A DNA stretch of 64,000 nucleotides from Sipunculus nudus (lineage: Eukaryota > Annelida > Sipuncula > Golfingiida > Sipunculidae). Of this stretch, positions 49,737 through 61,440 are shown one piece after another (positions within the stretch are counted from its first letter, which is position 1; the number at the start of each line of letters is the position of its first letter). The stretch lies in the NCBI GenBank assembly GCA_026874595.1, contig CM049307.1, forward strand, positions 5,419,579 through 5,483,578, written 5' to 3'. The notes under the pieces were generated by a model. The model saw only the letters and a list, made by a program, of their open reading frames with translations. It did not search any database and was not told the DNA's origin. Both the position numbers and the translations under genes were made by a program.

Positions 49737-52700
49737 GTACAGTACATGCTTGCACGTACACTGAACACAACAAATAAATACCGTATTTATTCTAATTTGG
49801 CGACCACTTAAAAATAATTAATTTTCTCAGAGGTCAAAATAATGGAGGATATTTGGAAATTATCTTCATGCAGAATTTGCGGTGGTCGAGATATTAGAGG
49901 CATACGGTTTGATAACCTTCCGTAGAGACGCAGAGCTGCATTGACACTCGAGCGGTCATATGAATTGAGTGATAATTTGGTCGTATATAAGTATGTTTTG
50001 TTAGCTTAACAGTATTTTCTACAAACGGACTTCCAACCGTGACATGAATTATACGCAGTCCGCAAATGATTAATCAAACTGAGCTCAGTCACTTTACAAA
50101 ATGATCACTACTTCGCGTATAGGTACGATCACTTGACATAGACGGCAACTCATGTATAACCACAAGTTGTTTCAAGTTAACCCGCCAGGCGGCGATATCG
50201 GCGGGCCGAAAAGGGACAAGCAGCTGCATCAAGTTGGAAGAAGACTTTATATATAAATAACTGCCTATTATCAGATAACTTTTATTTGCATAATATGTAA
50301 TAAATATAGGAAAGTAAAGGTGCGTTAAAATATATACGACCGGAAATGGTCCTAGCTCGCGTGCCCTCTATCGGGCCCCGTTTGGTACGCGCGGTCACCC
50401 ATCCAAAAACTAGCCGGTGTCGTTTAAACTTAACTAAGATGACAGTTCCACCTGTATCACAGTCGTTCCACCATGCGTGCTTCGCAGTATTTAAATATTA
50501 TTGCTGAAGATCCCACGTGAATTGCGCACGAGGTACGTGCGTACCAGGAATGGTACACAAGTTTGCTTCGTCACGGACACCCATTTGGTTCTTGAACGCT
50601 TTATCATGTTTATATATTATGAAAAACGCATCTTTGTATCTTCAAAAATTTTATTGGAAGCAAGTTTGATGTGGATGCCCAGTGTAATAAGAATCTAGTC
50701 AGATACAATCTACGGTGCCCGTGAGAGACGGAGGCATTTCACCTTAACATCGTCAACAGAAAACATCGTCGGCAGTCGAGAAATTAGAGTCATTTTAGAA
50801 ATTATGCTTTCAAAATATTTTTTGGGGTCGAGAAATAAGAGGGATCGCCAAACTGGAATAAATACGGTAACAGCTGAAACTGAAGGCAGTATACCCGCAT
50901 TAACCGGTCACATTCATATGATGCAATATTCATAATTTGTGGCCTAGAAGCCAAGTCAAACATATTTACTTTTCTTTGTACTCGAATTAGATTTCAGCCA
51001 GCCTCTGATTGGCTCACTGTAGTAAATACTACTGTAAGTAACTTGCAACTTGCCAAAACATCAAGATTGTTCCCTGTATCAAACAATGCAGCCAGCATTT
51101 TATGTGATAAAAGACAAGGGAAAAACGATGATAGAGAACCAGTTTAGAACATCCGGTGTCAACATCTACCTTTGAAATCACATGTTTACCCCTCCATACA
51201 TGGCGGCAACAAGGAGGCAAGGCGCTCCGTTCACGTGTATAATGTTGGAGTCCACTCGAAGTTAGAAGTATACACTCAAACAGCATGTGTCATGATATCC
51301 AATAAAATCAAATTGGAACATTTGTTTGTATTGTATGCATAAAATAAAGTTTTTTTTTTTCTTGTCGTTCAGTTTTTATTGTGTGTGGGTGTCTGCAGAT
51401 AAATCATTGGTTCCCTCACCCATGACGTAGAACTAATGAAAAGAATATCAACTCGTGACCACGACAACCTCAATTATTGCCTAAGGATCAATTCTTCTTC
51501 TCTACATAACCCCTAGTGTTGTTGGTACAACAGTATACTTCATATATCAGTACAAATACTACAGCTACAACATTTCAAGTACCCATTAGCTGAGAATATT
51601 CTCCTTTTCTGTATCCAGCCCTCTGCCATATTTATACTACCTGTAATGCCAAATTCAGCAAAGCATTGTGATCAGTGGCTCACTTGTTTGTTCTTTTTAG
51701 TTAAAGTCTTCATTCTTGAAAAAGAATGAATAATGATACCTTTAAGTACAGATTAATTTGAGATCAGCTTATCATTCCTAAGTTTCTGTTTTAGATATAG
51801 GGTCTTTCTTCTCTAGCTGGTCACAGTTGTAAGAACCAGGAAGTTCTGACTTGACATATAGACAGGTTCTGGTGAATCCCTATCAGAAGCCAGAAACTGA
51901 AAAATGTAATCAGTCATAATCATACAGAATAGATTAAAAAATGTAAAAAAAGATTTTGTGCGACTGACTGTTTAATTAATGATCCTGTGTTTTAGAATTC
52001 AAACAAAGAGCTGACTGATCGGTACGGGTTTGTCTACAAGGATTGTTCCATGGTGGTGAATTTGTGCGTAGATGGCCTGCGGTGCGACCAGGACCAGGAA
52101 GAGGTGCTCGGCCCTATAAACTGGGGGGTTCTCCTACAGAGACATGCTGACCTCTGCCTGCTGCAAGCTGTTGAAGCTGGATGCAAAAAGCCTTCTATCA
52201 TAATCTTCAAAGTGTGTAAAATCCCACTTACTTATTGTGTTGGCAAAACAAAGAATTTGTTTTATTGTAAAATCTTAAGATGGCTTGTAGTTGGCTGCAA
52301 AACAGTTAATGAATGAATAATGGAATTGAAGTTTTTAGCTCAGCTGACTTTCAGTCATGCTGAGCTATAGGGATCACTCTTTGTCCGTCATCCGTCTGTC
52401 CGTCTGTCTGTCCGTCTGTCCGTTAACCAGGCACAAATCGTAACCGCTGGACCTAGAATCTTGTAACTTGATATTCTGAGAGGTCCATGAAAAATCCCCT
52501 TGGAAACCAGAAATTAGGTCTCTGTTACCCATATCCTTTGAGCTATGGGGCACCAAAGTACCCCCCAGAATAGTGAAAAATTTCATACAAAAACTTCAAT
52601 ATCTCATTAACTACATCACTGATGGTCATGATTTTTGGCATACATATTGATCATGAGATGTTTTATCAGTTTCTGCAGACTGGTGGCGCCACCTGTAATT

Positions 52701-55700
52701 TTTCGATTTTTTACGAACTGTTTTCTCTATTTTTGAGACCTTTAAAGATGTGGTTATCTGTCAACAGGGTACAAATTGTAACAGCTGAACCTAGAATCTT
52801 CATTCTTGTCATGCAAGGAGGCCCATGAAAAGTGTCTGTGGAACCTGAAATTAGGTCTCTGTTACCCATATCCTCCAAGCTGAAGGACTCCAAAGTATCC
52901 CTCAGATTATTGGAAAATTTGATACAAAAGCTGAAGTATCTGAACAACTAATCCAGAGACCGCCATGCTTCCTTGCATGGATATTGACCATTAGGTGTTT
53001 TTATTAGTTTCTGCAGACTGGTGGAGCCACCTGTATTATTTTTTAAAGTTTACGCATCTTTTCTCTATTTTTAGATATATTAATACAGACACAATCTCAG
53101 CCTGTTGGTTAATCTGTTTGATGCTTCAGTTAAATGGGTATATACTACCATTCAGATGATAAAATTTCCTTTTGCAAATCTCTTCCCAGTTAGCTGAGCG
53201 TCATGACCCATGGGTCACTTGTTCTTAAAACTGATCCATCTAGGCCCACTTTCCTTAAGAACATGCATAAAAAGTTGAGCAAAGAAATATTACAGTTCAA
53301 CATGAAAATAATTTACATTAAAACAAAACGTGTGGCAACACTGATTTGACATTTGTGTAATTTAAAACTGTGGGTGCATATATGTTTATATGCATATAGG
53401 TGTAAAAAATTCTGTGTGTTTCCATGTATGCATATATGCTTGAACCGGTAGAAGTTTATATCGCAGGTCTTCCTAAAAAAGATGGGGGAGTGATATTATT
53501 TTACCTGGAAACATTGAGTTTACGCAGACACTATGCCTGAAAAGTACTCCTGTGGCAATTTTCACGCATAAACGCTGATGGACACATGGAAACACTCCAG
53601 TTACAAAATCATATTAGCGATTTTTAGCTCAGCTGACTGTAAGTCATCTGAGCTATAGTCGTGGTCCTTTGTCCTTTGTCCGGCCGTCCGGCCGTATGTC
53701 CGTTAACAGGGCACATTTTAAAACAGTTGGACCTACGATTCCAAAATTTTTCATACCATTAGATGTCTCCAAAATATCCTACCATACCGAAAATTGGGTC
53801 ATTAGGACTCCAAGATATTAAGGAAAAACCTCCGTTTTCCATAAAAAAGCCATTGTTACACGTCAAGGCTGCCTAATATCAAAACCACTGATCCGTTTTT
53901 GATCATATTTAGTATTCATATTCTTCCATACATTTTCTATGAACATACCCCAAATTAGGTCAGTATTAGGTATTATTTTGAAGTTATGGACCCAATATAA
54001 TGCAATTTTTAAAAAATCAGGAAATATATTTACTCACCTAACATGAGAATCGCTGAAGCTGGAGATTTTTTTCAGGAATATAACTTTATTTAATCAAGAT
54101 TCAATTGTTTACCCAAAATTAGATCTGTATTTTGCAAATTTTTCAAGGTATTAGCATAAATAAAAAATCAATACCTTAAATTTTGTCCAACTTTGGCAAT
54201 GGCACATTTTTTCCCTGTAAGCACTGTTGATTTAATTTTCACAGCATATATACATAAGGATTTAATTTTTTAAAATCTGAAATTTCAAAGGAATTGATTG
54301 AAAAGAGTAGCTTTTATTCAAGTTTTCATACACCATGTCAAGTGTTGTACACTAGCCCACCTAGTAACACAGCCTTCACTTGCATGATGTAACCCACCCC
54401 AGGCAGCTTGCCTTTGCCCAGCTTGGCCACTACTAGCAGGCTTCCACTCTGCCCTGTACTCCCCCCCCCCCCCCAGATGGTGCATTAACTAGATGAATGT
54501 TATAATTTTCTGTATTTTCTTTTATTCTTGGCTATGCTACATTTTAGATTTTGTATTGTACCACCAGGGTTACAATGATTAAAGTGCACATTTAATTGTG
54601 TCCACAAAGTAGAGTATTGCTATAAAAGTGTGGATGTTTATCAGATAAGTAAATTCTTACTTCAGAAGAGTAAAAACTTCACCAGGTGTGAAACTGACTA
54701 TTAATTCCAGTAATAAATTATAGCCGAGATAGTAATTAGCACAATGATATTGTTTGTCCCTCATTCAACCAACAGTGTGTATATTTTATTTGAAAAGATG
54801 TTTTTATTTTATCAAATTTACTGAATCTTTTATTTTATTTCGGTGAATAAAATTAGGCATGTATTGAAAACTCCAATGTGCAAAACTTTAAAATAGTGAT
54901 TCAAGGAATAATCTTGTAGATGCACGCCATGTTGTGGCATTATTTTCTTTTAATTTCAGTTTAAACATTTGTGATTTAAAAATAATAAAATATATGTGTA
55001 TTCATAATATGACCCAATATGAGCTACACTCTGGATATATAATGATTGCAACTTAGAATTCTATTATTGTATCCCCAGACAAAGTCGGGGGATACTATGT
55101 TTTCATACCGGTCCCGCCGCCGCCGCCGCCGCCGCATATGAATCTTGTTGGCGCGATAACCCAAAAAATATTTTACGGAACTTTACCAAACTTGGTATAT
55201 GTATAGATATGGGTAAGAGGACGACGCCTATTTAAAATGAGGTCATGACCTTTACTAGGAGAGTGTCCTTGACCTTGAATAGGTCCAATTTTGGGGAAAA
55301 TCACACAAATTCTTTAATATCTCAAGAAATCTTGCATGGATTTATCCCAAAATCAAGTTGATGGAAGATCATGGATAGGGTTGTCATGTTCCAGAAACTG
55401 GTGGCGCCACCTTTTATTCTTTACTTGTTTTCGTGCCGTTTAATACCCCCTAAATTGCCACCTTACAGCACTGTGAGCATTATAAGTCAAAAACTAATGG
55501 ACAGATTTCTTTTATATTATGCATATACATAGGTATGGGTTATGGGATGATGCTTATTTAAATTGGGGTCATGACCTTTCCTCTGATAATGGCCTTGACC
55601 TTGAATATTGCCATATATGGTGAATATCACACACCTCTTATGATATCTCCAGTGTTGATAGCCATATGGATTTCAAACATGACTTATGTATGGCCAACAA

Positions 55701-58700
55701 CTAAAGTAAGAACCCTATAGGTTCTAGGGTCATGAGGTCAAAGGTCAAGGTCACTGGACTGGCATTTTAAAAGATACTGTGGATGCATTTTAAGCCAAAC
55801 TTTCATCCCAGGTCTTCCATCTTGAATATATAGCTCACTTGCCAATAATGGATGATCCATATAAATTTTGGGGTCACAAGGTCAAAGGTCAAGGCCACAG
55901 GAGCTATCTGTCCAAAAATTAGTTTCTGGATGATAATTCCTGCTTTTATTGATGTATGGATTTCAAACTTGACTTATATATGTCCCATTGGAAAAGCAAG
56001 ACCCAAATTGATTTTGGGGTCATGAGGTCAAAGGTCAAGGTCACAGGAAACCTCTTTAAAAAGATTGTGGATGCATTTTCAGCCAAACAATTCATCTCAG
56101 ATCTTTCATCTTGCACATATAGTTCACCTGTCAAGAGTGGAAGACCCCTATCAATTTTGAGGTCACAAGGTCAAAGGTGAAGGTCACAGGAGCCATATGT
56201 CCAAAAATTAGTTTCTGGATGATAATTCCTGCTTTTATTGATGTACGGATTTCAAACTTGACTTATATATGTCCCATTGGAAAAGCAAGACCCAAATTGA
56301 TTTTGGGGTCATGAGGTCAAAGGTCAAGGTCACAGGACACATATTTAAAAAGATGTGGATGCATTTTCAGCCAAACATTTCATCTCAGATCTTTCATCTT
56401 GCACATTTAGTTCACCTGCCAAGAGAGGAAGAACCCTATCAATTTTGAGGTCACAAGGTCAAAGGTGAAGGTCACAGGAGCCATCTGTCCAAAAATTAGT
56501 TTCTGGATGATAATTCCTTCTTTTATTGATGTTTGGATTTCAAACTTGACTTGTATTTGACCCATTGGAAAAGCAAGACCGGAATTGATTTTGGGGTCAT
56601 AAAGTCAAAGGTCAAGGTCACAGGAAACCTCTATAAAAAGATTGTGGATGCATTTTCAGCCAAACAATTCATCTCAGATCTTTCATCTTGCACATATAGT
56701 TCACCTGCCAAGAGTGGAAGACCCCTATCAATTTTGAGGTCACAAGGTCAAAGGTGAAGGTCACAGGAGCCATATGTCCAAAAATTAGTTTCTGGATGAT
56801 AATTCCTGCTTTTATTGATGTATGGATTTCAAACTTGACTTATATATGTCCCATTGGAAAAGCAAGACCCAAATTGATTTTGGGGTCATGAGGTCAAAGG
56901 TCAAGGTCACATCTTTAAAAAGATGTGGATGCATTTTCAGCCAAACATTTCATCTCAGATCTTTCATCTTGCACATATAGTTCACCTGCCAAGAGAGGAA
57001 GAACCCTATCAGTTTTGAGGTCACAAGGTCAAAGGTGAAGGTCACAGGAGCCATCTGTCCAAAAATTAGTTTCTGGATTTTAATTCCATCTTTTACTGAT
57101 GTATGGATTTCAAACTTGGCTTTGTTATTGACCCATTAGAAAAGCAAGACCCAAATTGATTTTGGGGTCATGAGGTCAAAGGTCAAGGTCACAGGAAACC
57201 TCTATAAAAAGATTGTGGATGCATTTTCAGCCAAACAATTCATCTCAGATCTTTCCTCTTGCACATATAGTTCACCTGCCAAGAGTGGAAGACCCCTATC
57301 AGTTTTGAGGTCACAAGGTCAAAGATGAAGGTCACAGGAGCCATATGTCCAAAAATTAGTTTCTGGATGATAATTTCTGCTTTTATTGATGTATGGATTT
57401 CAAACTTGACTTGTATATGTCCCATTGGAAAAGTAAGACCAAAATTGATTTTGGGGTCATGAGGTCAAAGGTCAAGGTCACAGGACACATCTTTAAAAAG
57501 ATGTGGATGCATTTTCAGCCAAACATTTCATCTCATATCTTTCATCTTGCACATATAGTTCTCCTGCCAAGAGAGGAAGAACACTATCAATTTTGAGGTC
57601 ACAAGGTCAAAGGTGAAGGTCACAGGAGCCATCTGTCCAAAAATAAGTTTCTGGATGATAATTCCTGCTTTATTGATGTATAGATTTCAAACTTGACTTG
57701 CATATGTCCCATTGGAAAAGCAAGACCCAAATTGATTTTGGGGTTATGAGATCAAAGGTCAAGGTCACATGACACATCTTTTAAAAGATCAAGGTCACAG
57801 GACCAACATCTTCAACAAGATTGTGGATCGTTAGATGGAATAAACAATAAATATGCCAAGTGTCAGTATATGCTGCTAAAAATGGGGGTCTGTTCTTGTA
57901 GGAGGGGGGCCTACTATGTCTGGGGATACTCTGGCACCTGCGGTGCCAAGAAATGTCTAGTTTTAACTTATATTTTCAGTTTTTTTATTACAAATTTATA
58001 AAACTTGTAAATGAAAAAAATGAATCAGATAAAAACCATAAATGGAAAAAGTGGATATGCTTAAAAAAATAGGCTTATATATAAACTTAAATGCATTATT
58101 CCCTTGAAAGTGAAATAAAGGTATTAGTTCATTCTGCCCACTTGCCTGTCCATCCGTAAATTTTTCTTATGCATCACAGTATCTCAACACTTTTACTGTT
58201 TTTGTTCATGACAGTATTGTCAGAGTATTAGTTTGCAATCATATATTTAGAACTTTACTATAACCAAGTAGGAGGGCCCCTTTCCTCTTAGGTTCTCATA
58301 TGCTTATATAAATGAAAAACATTACAATAGAATATTTTGCATATTTTGCATTTGCTAAAATTTCAAACTTCAGCTGAGCGCCGTGACTCATGGGTCCCTT
58401 GTTCAAACATATACACATATATGGGCACTTGGAAACAAAGCTTTATCATTAAAAAATTCAGTGGTTATCTTGGTCTTCTGGATGTACTGTGTCACTCCGT
58501 TTCTATGATGTTATAGATTAAAAACATAAGTAAATAATACATGAAAATTAGTGTGACTCAGTAGAACATATGCCCACAACAATTCTTGACAATCCTGCTG
58601 GATCCACACATTTATCCACCCATTGATCACCACCTTAATTCAATGAGTATTCCCTTGCATGCTTTCAGACAAACACCAAAACATACATGGGGAGCATGTA

Positions 58701-59195
58701 ACCTCATATGTAGAGGTAATACTAATTACTGTCAACGCATTACTCTAAAACATGAAATCAGTGATATATTTTTATGAATGTTCAGAAAATTATGAACAAT
58801 TTCAAGAAAACTTTTAAAAATTTGGTCACATTTTGATAAGTGCAATACTTTATATTTCAAATCTGGGCTCTTAAATTGGCTACCTTTGTGAAATGTTGTG
58901 TTATTTTAATTTAGATCTTAGGGAAATTTAGTCGTCTGTCATTTAGGTTTTTATACCCTAAAAGCAGCTGTACATCACTATATATTGCTTTTCCATATGT
59001 AAATATATTTTAGAAACAAAAACTAATTTCTTTATAATGCAGTATGTCACTGGGAAACCAAGACTAGTGAGGTCTGTTGGAAAGTATGGTGAAGTTCTTC
59101 TATCAGTGGAACCGCAGAAGGAATATGACAGCCACGTTTCTTCCTTAGATGCCAATCCTGCCTGTGCTATTAAAACAAACATCAGCAGAGGCCTT
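49566..59195 (+). CDS. TASOR/TEX15-family protein, N-terminal part (continues beyond window)
   Basis: Three coding exons (49566-49736, 51996-52211, 59043-59195) join in phase 0 with GT-AG introns and give residues 1-180. The stretch VRVRLVNNKRLERLY (33-47), LLQRHADLC (103-111), IIIFK (125-129) and the following VTGKPRLVRSVG fit the DUF3715 inactive PARP-like domain of TASOR, TASOR2 and TEX15. In vertebrates TASOR scaffolds the HUSH complex, which directs H3K9 methylation to retroelements; TEX15 acts in germline transposon silencing. The ATG follows an acceptor at 49547 with a short 5' UTR. The promoter near 37.83 kb has an E2F palindrome. The rest of the domain must lie past the window. Assignment to TASOR rather than TEX15 is not settled. 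Confidence 0.75.
49781..50867. mobile_element. 1.09-kb DNA transposon-like element with TIRs
   Basis: It starts CCGTATTTATTCTAATTTGG and ends with the inverted CCAAACTGGAATAAATACGG. TIRs of about 28 bp differ at a few bases, and TA flanks both ends. The interior has GTCGAGATATTAGAGGCA and similar internal repeats near 49887 and 50777, and no transposase frame, so it is non-autonomous. It lies 44 bases after the donor of the first coding exon. Confidence 0.7.
50868..51995 (+). other. Intron of the TASOR-family gene
   Basis: No coding segment or clear repeat seen. It ends with the acceptor GTGTTTTAG. Confidence 0.6.
51996..52211 (+). CDS. TASOR-family coding exon 2
   Basis: Residues 58-129, with the core GVLLQRHADLC and IIIFK of the DUF3715 domain. 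Donor GTGTGT. Confidence 0.8.
52332..53223 (+). mobile_element. Family-1 element, copy B (short)
   Basis: It starts TTTTTAGCTCAGCTGAC with the paired arm CATGCTGAGCT. It ends TAGCTGAGCGTCATGACCCA followed by TGGGTC and CACTTGTT. Its interior differs from copies A and C and carries GGTGGCGCCACC at 52682-52693, a motif otherwise seen in the helentron-like families. Confidence 0.65.
55069..57960 (+). mobile_element. 2.9-kb helentron-like non-autonomous element
   Basis: The 5' end is a hairpin, GTATCCCCAGAC-AAA-GTCGGGGGATAC (55069-55095). Near the 3' end GTCTGGGGATAC (57918-57929) is the exact inverted complement of the 5' terminus. It is followed by the hairpin GGCACC-TGC-GGTGCC (57933-57947) and the terminal CTAG with T next. 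Asymmetric terminal inverted repeats plus a 3' hairpin are the hallmarks of helentrons (Helitron2) and their non-autonomous relatives. The inside holds (CCG)n, GGTGGCGCCACC (55400) and about seven 289-bp tandem units. No Rep/helicase frame is present. Confidence 0.75.
55725..57790. repeat. About seven 289-bp tandem units rich in AGGTCA
   Basis: The phrase GAGGTCAAAGGTCAAGGTCA recurs near 56025, 56315, 56600 (variant), 56890, 57170, 57465 and 57750 (variant). Each is paired with a second cluster, GAGGTCACAAGGTCAAAGGT, about 145 bp later. Units also share GTGGATGCATTTTCAGCC and TTAGTTTCTGGATGATAATT. Confidence 0.9.
58404..59042 (+). other. Intron sequence before the third coding exon
   Basis: Unremarkable AT-rich sequence ending in the acceptor ATAATGCAG. 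No repeat or gene was recognised. Confidence 0.6.
59043..59195 (+). CDS. TASOR-family coding exon 3
   Basis: Residues 130-180 (YVTGKPRLVRSVG to TNISRGL). It continues the beta-rich DUF3715 fold after IIIFK. Donor GTGAGT at 59196; the next exon lies beyond the window or was not recognised. Confidence 0.75.
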
Positions 59196-59239
59196 GTGAG
59201 TATTTCGCAGATTTTTCTTGCAACTGAAAAATCTTTTCC

Positions 59240-60740
59240 CATATTTTAAATTTTGGGCCAGGAATTAGCAATTAACGAACAAAATTTACATGTACAGATC
59301 ATAACCCAACTCAGTTTGAAGTTTTTCCTTAACTCTTCCGCCGTTCCGCCGCCGCTGCTGCCGTATTCATTTCCGGAGAACTCCTCTCAGACTACTGGAC
59401 TGATTTTTCGGAAACTTACACAAATTATCGGGTCACATGTGAACTGGTGCCTAACCAATTGGTGTTGACCTCTGACCTTTTCTCTCTGCTTAGCAATCAT
59501 TTGTGCGTCTGTTACCACACATAAACCCACATATCTCGGGGACCATTTGACTGATCAGGAAAAAATTTTTTTGTACAAATGTAGCCCTTGGATAGCTTTA
59601 TTAGATACACAAAAAATTGTGGTGCCACCTGCAACCATGTTTGCACAGTGTCCATCTGTTCGTCTGCCTCGGGTTAAAATCACTCATATCTCTGCAGTGG
59701 TTTGACTAATTCACCTAAAATTCGACATGCGTATACATCCTGGATAGCTTTCCTGATTTTATGACAGGTGGCGCCATCTACATTCACGTTCTCACTGCAG
59801 ACATCCATGCTTATATCTCCGGGCTGGTTTGACGTATCTTCCTAAAAGTATGCATGTGTATAGATCTCGCATAGCTCTTAAGCATATGCAAAACTGGTGG
59901 CGCCACCTGCAACCATTTATGCACAGCGTCCGTCTGTTTGTCTGATGTGGGATAAAATCACTCATATCTCAGCAGTGGTTTGACATATCTGCCTAAAATT
60001 TTGCAGGTTTATACATCCTGGACAGCTTTCTTGATTTTATGACAGGTGGCGCCACCTACATGTAGTTTAGGTTGCAGATATCCAAGCTCATATCTCAGGA
60101 ACCGTTTGACCAATTGGGCCAAAATTTTGCATGTGTATAGATCGCACATTGCTTTTAATCATACGCAAAACTGGTGGCGCCACCTGCAAACATTTATGCA
60201 CAGCTTTGGTATATTTGTCTGCCATGGGATAAAATCACTCATATCTCAGTGATGGTTTGACATATCTGCCTAAAATTTTGCAGGTTTATACATCCTGGAC
60301 AGCATTCTTGATTTTATGACAGGTGGCACCACCTACATTCTAGTTTTCGCTGCAGACACTCCTTTTGACTGAATGGGCCAAATTTTGCATGTGTATTGAT
60401 CTCACATAGCTCTTTATCATACACAGAACTGGAGGGACCACCTGCAACCATTTTTGCACAGCGTCAGTGTGTTTGTCTGCTGTGGGATAGAATCATTCAT
60501 ATACATGTAGTGGTTTGACTTATCTGCCTAAATTTTGCATATGTATACAACTTGGACAGCTTTCTGGATTTTATGGTAGGTGGTGCAACCTACATACACA
60601 TTTCAGCTGCAGACATCCATGCTAATATGCAACACACCTCACTCTATTTCCCCTTGCCACTCAATCCATGCCTCACTTCACCTGTTCCACTCTGATTTTG
60701 GCGGATACACGTAGTCGCTTGTCGACTACCCGTATTCTAG
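59240..60740 (+). mobile_element. Helitron/helentron-like element, third family, + copy
   Basis: It ends GTAGTCGCTTGTCGACTAC then CCGTATT and CTAG (60737-60740), T next. Tandem units of about 280 bp alternate two half-units, each with a GGTGGCGCCACC palindrome or variant (59896, 60045, 60173). The start shares CTTCCGCCGTTCCGCCGCC and GAGAACTCCTC with the inverted copy at 27463-28440. It lies in the intron after coding exon 3. Confidence 0.65.
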
Positions 60741-61440
60741 TTCAGATATGTATTGTATTGGGGGTAAGAAATAACCCCTGTGAATTAGGGATCAATAGGT
60801 TAAAGGTCTCAGGTCCTGGTTGTTCCTGAACAAGTCAGGTTAAAGTGCATTTGTTTGGCTCATTTCTCGATTGCTAATGAAGACATTTCAATTAAACTTA
60901 ATACCCTGATGTACAATGACAGTACCAAGCACAGCTATTATTAGTTTTACCATATTTTTATTTCTGGGACAGTAATGGCAAATGACGAACAAAAATTGTA
61001 CAGATCCAAACCTAGCTCAGGTAAACTAAAGTTTTTCGTTAACTCTTTATAACTCAACAACCACCAACCTTATTGTTTCATAGTTCACATATGTGTTATA
61101 TGAGGGGTTAGGACTCTCCCATATAATTTAGGGGTTGAAGGTAAAGGTCACCTTTGTTCATGAAAACATCAGGTTTAAGTTTTTTGTTGGGTTTATTGCT
61201 CCATTGCTAATGAAGAAATTTTTGTTAAACTTAAACTTATACCAGATTTACTGGAGTTTTATTATAGGTAAAATCCACGCATCATCATATGTTACCAAGC
61301 TACTTTCTGGTGTTGCTGCTAAAATTAATCGATTTTCATGAAACTCAATAGAAATATTTACCAGTATAATATCTCACCTAAGTTTGATTCCTGCCAATAT
61401 GGAGGCATATTTAATGAGGTCAGACTTCACAAGAAATATG
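60741..61440 (+). other. Intron sequence with old repeat fragments
   Basis: A stretch near 60975-61060 (GACGAACAAAAATTGTACAG, GTTTTTCGTTAACTC) resembles the start of the third-family element at 59270-59340. No gene is seen. Confidence 0.45.

Larger units (their letters stand above)
53621..58403 (+). mobile_element. Family-1 element, copy C, split by a helentron-like insertion
   Basis: The 5' hairpin starts at 53625 and the 3' end is CAGCTGAGCG (58371), then GACTCATGGGTC and CCTTGTT to 58403. The interior matches copy A closely (for example CACCCCAGGCAGCTTGCC and GACCCAATAT near 55011). The match is broken at about 55066 and resumes at 57961 with TTTTAACTTATATTTTCAG. Copy A has the uninterrupted site near 42710. 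Confidence 0.75.

Noticed and set aside
55956-57596. Repeated open frames MDFKLDLYMSHWKSK
   Set aside because: They come from the 289-bp tandem units, and the frame does not continue from unit to unit.
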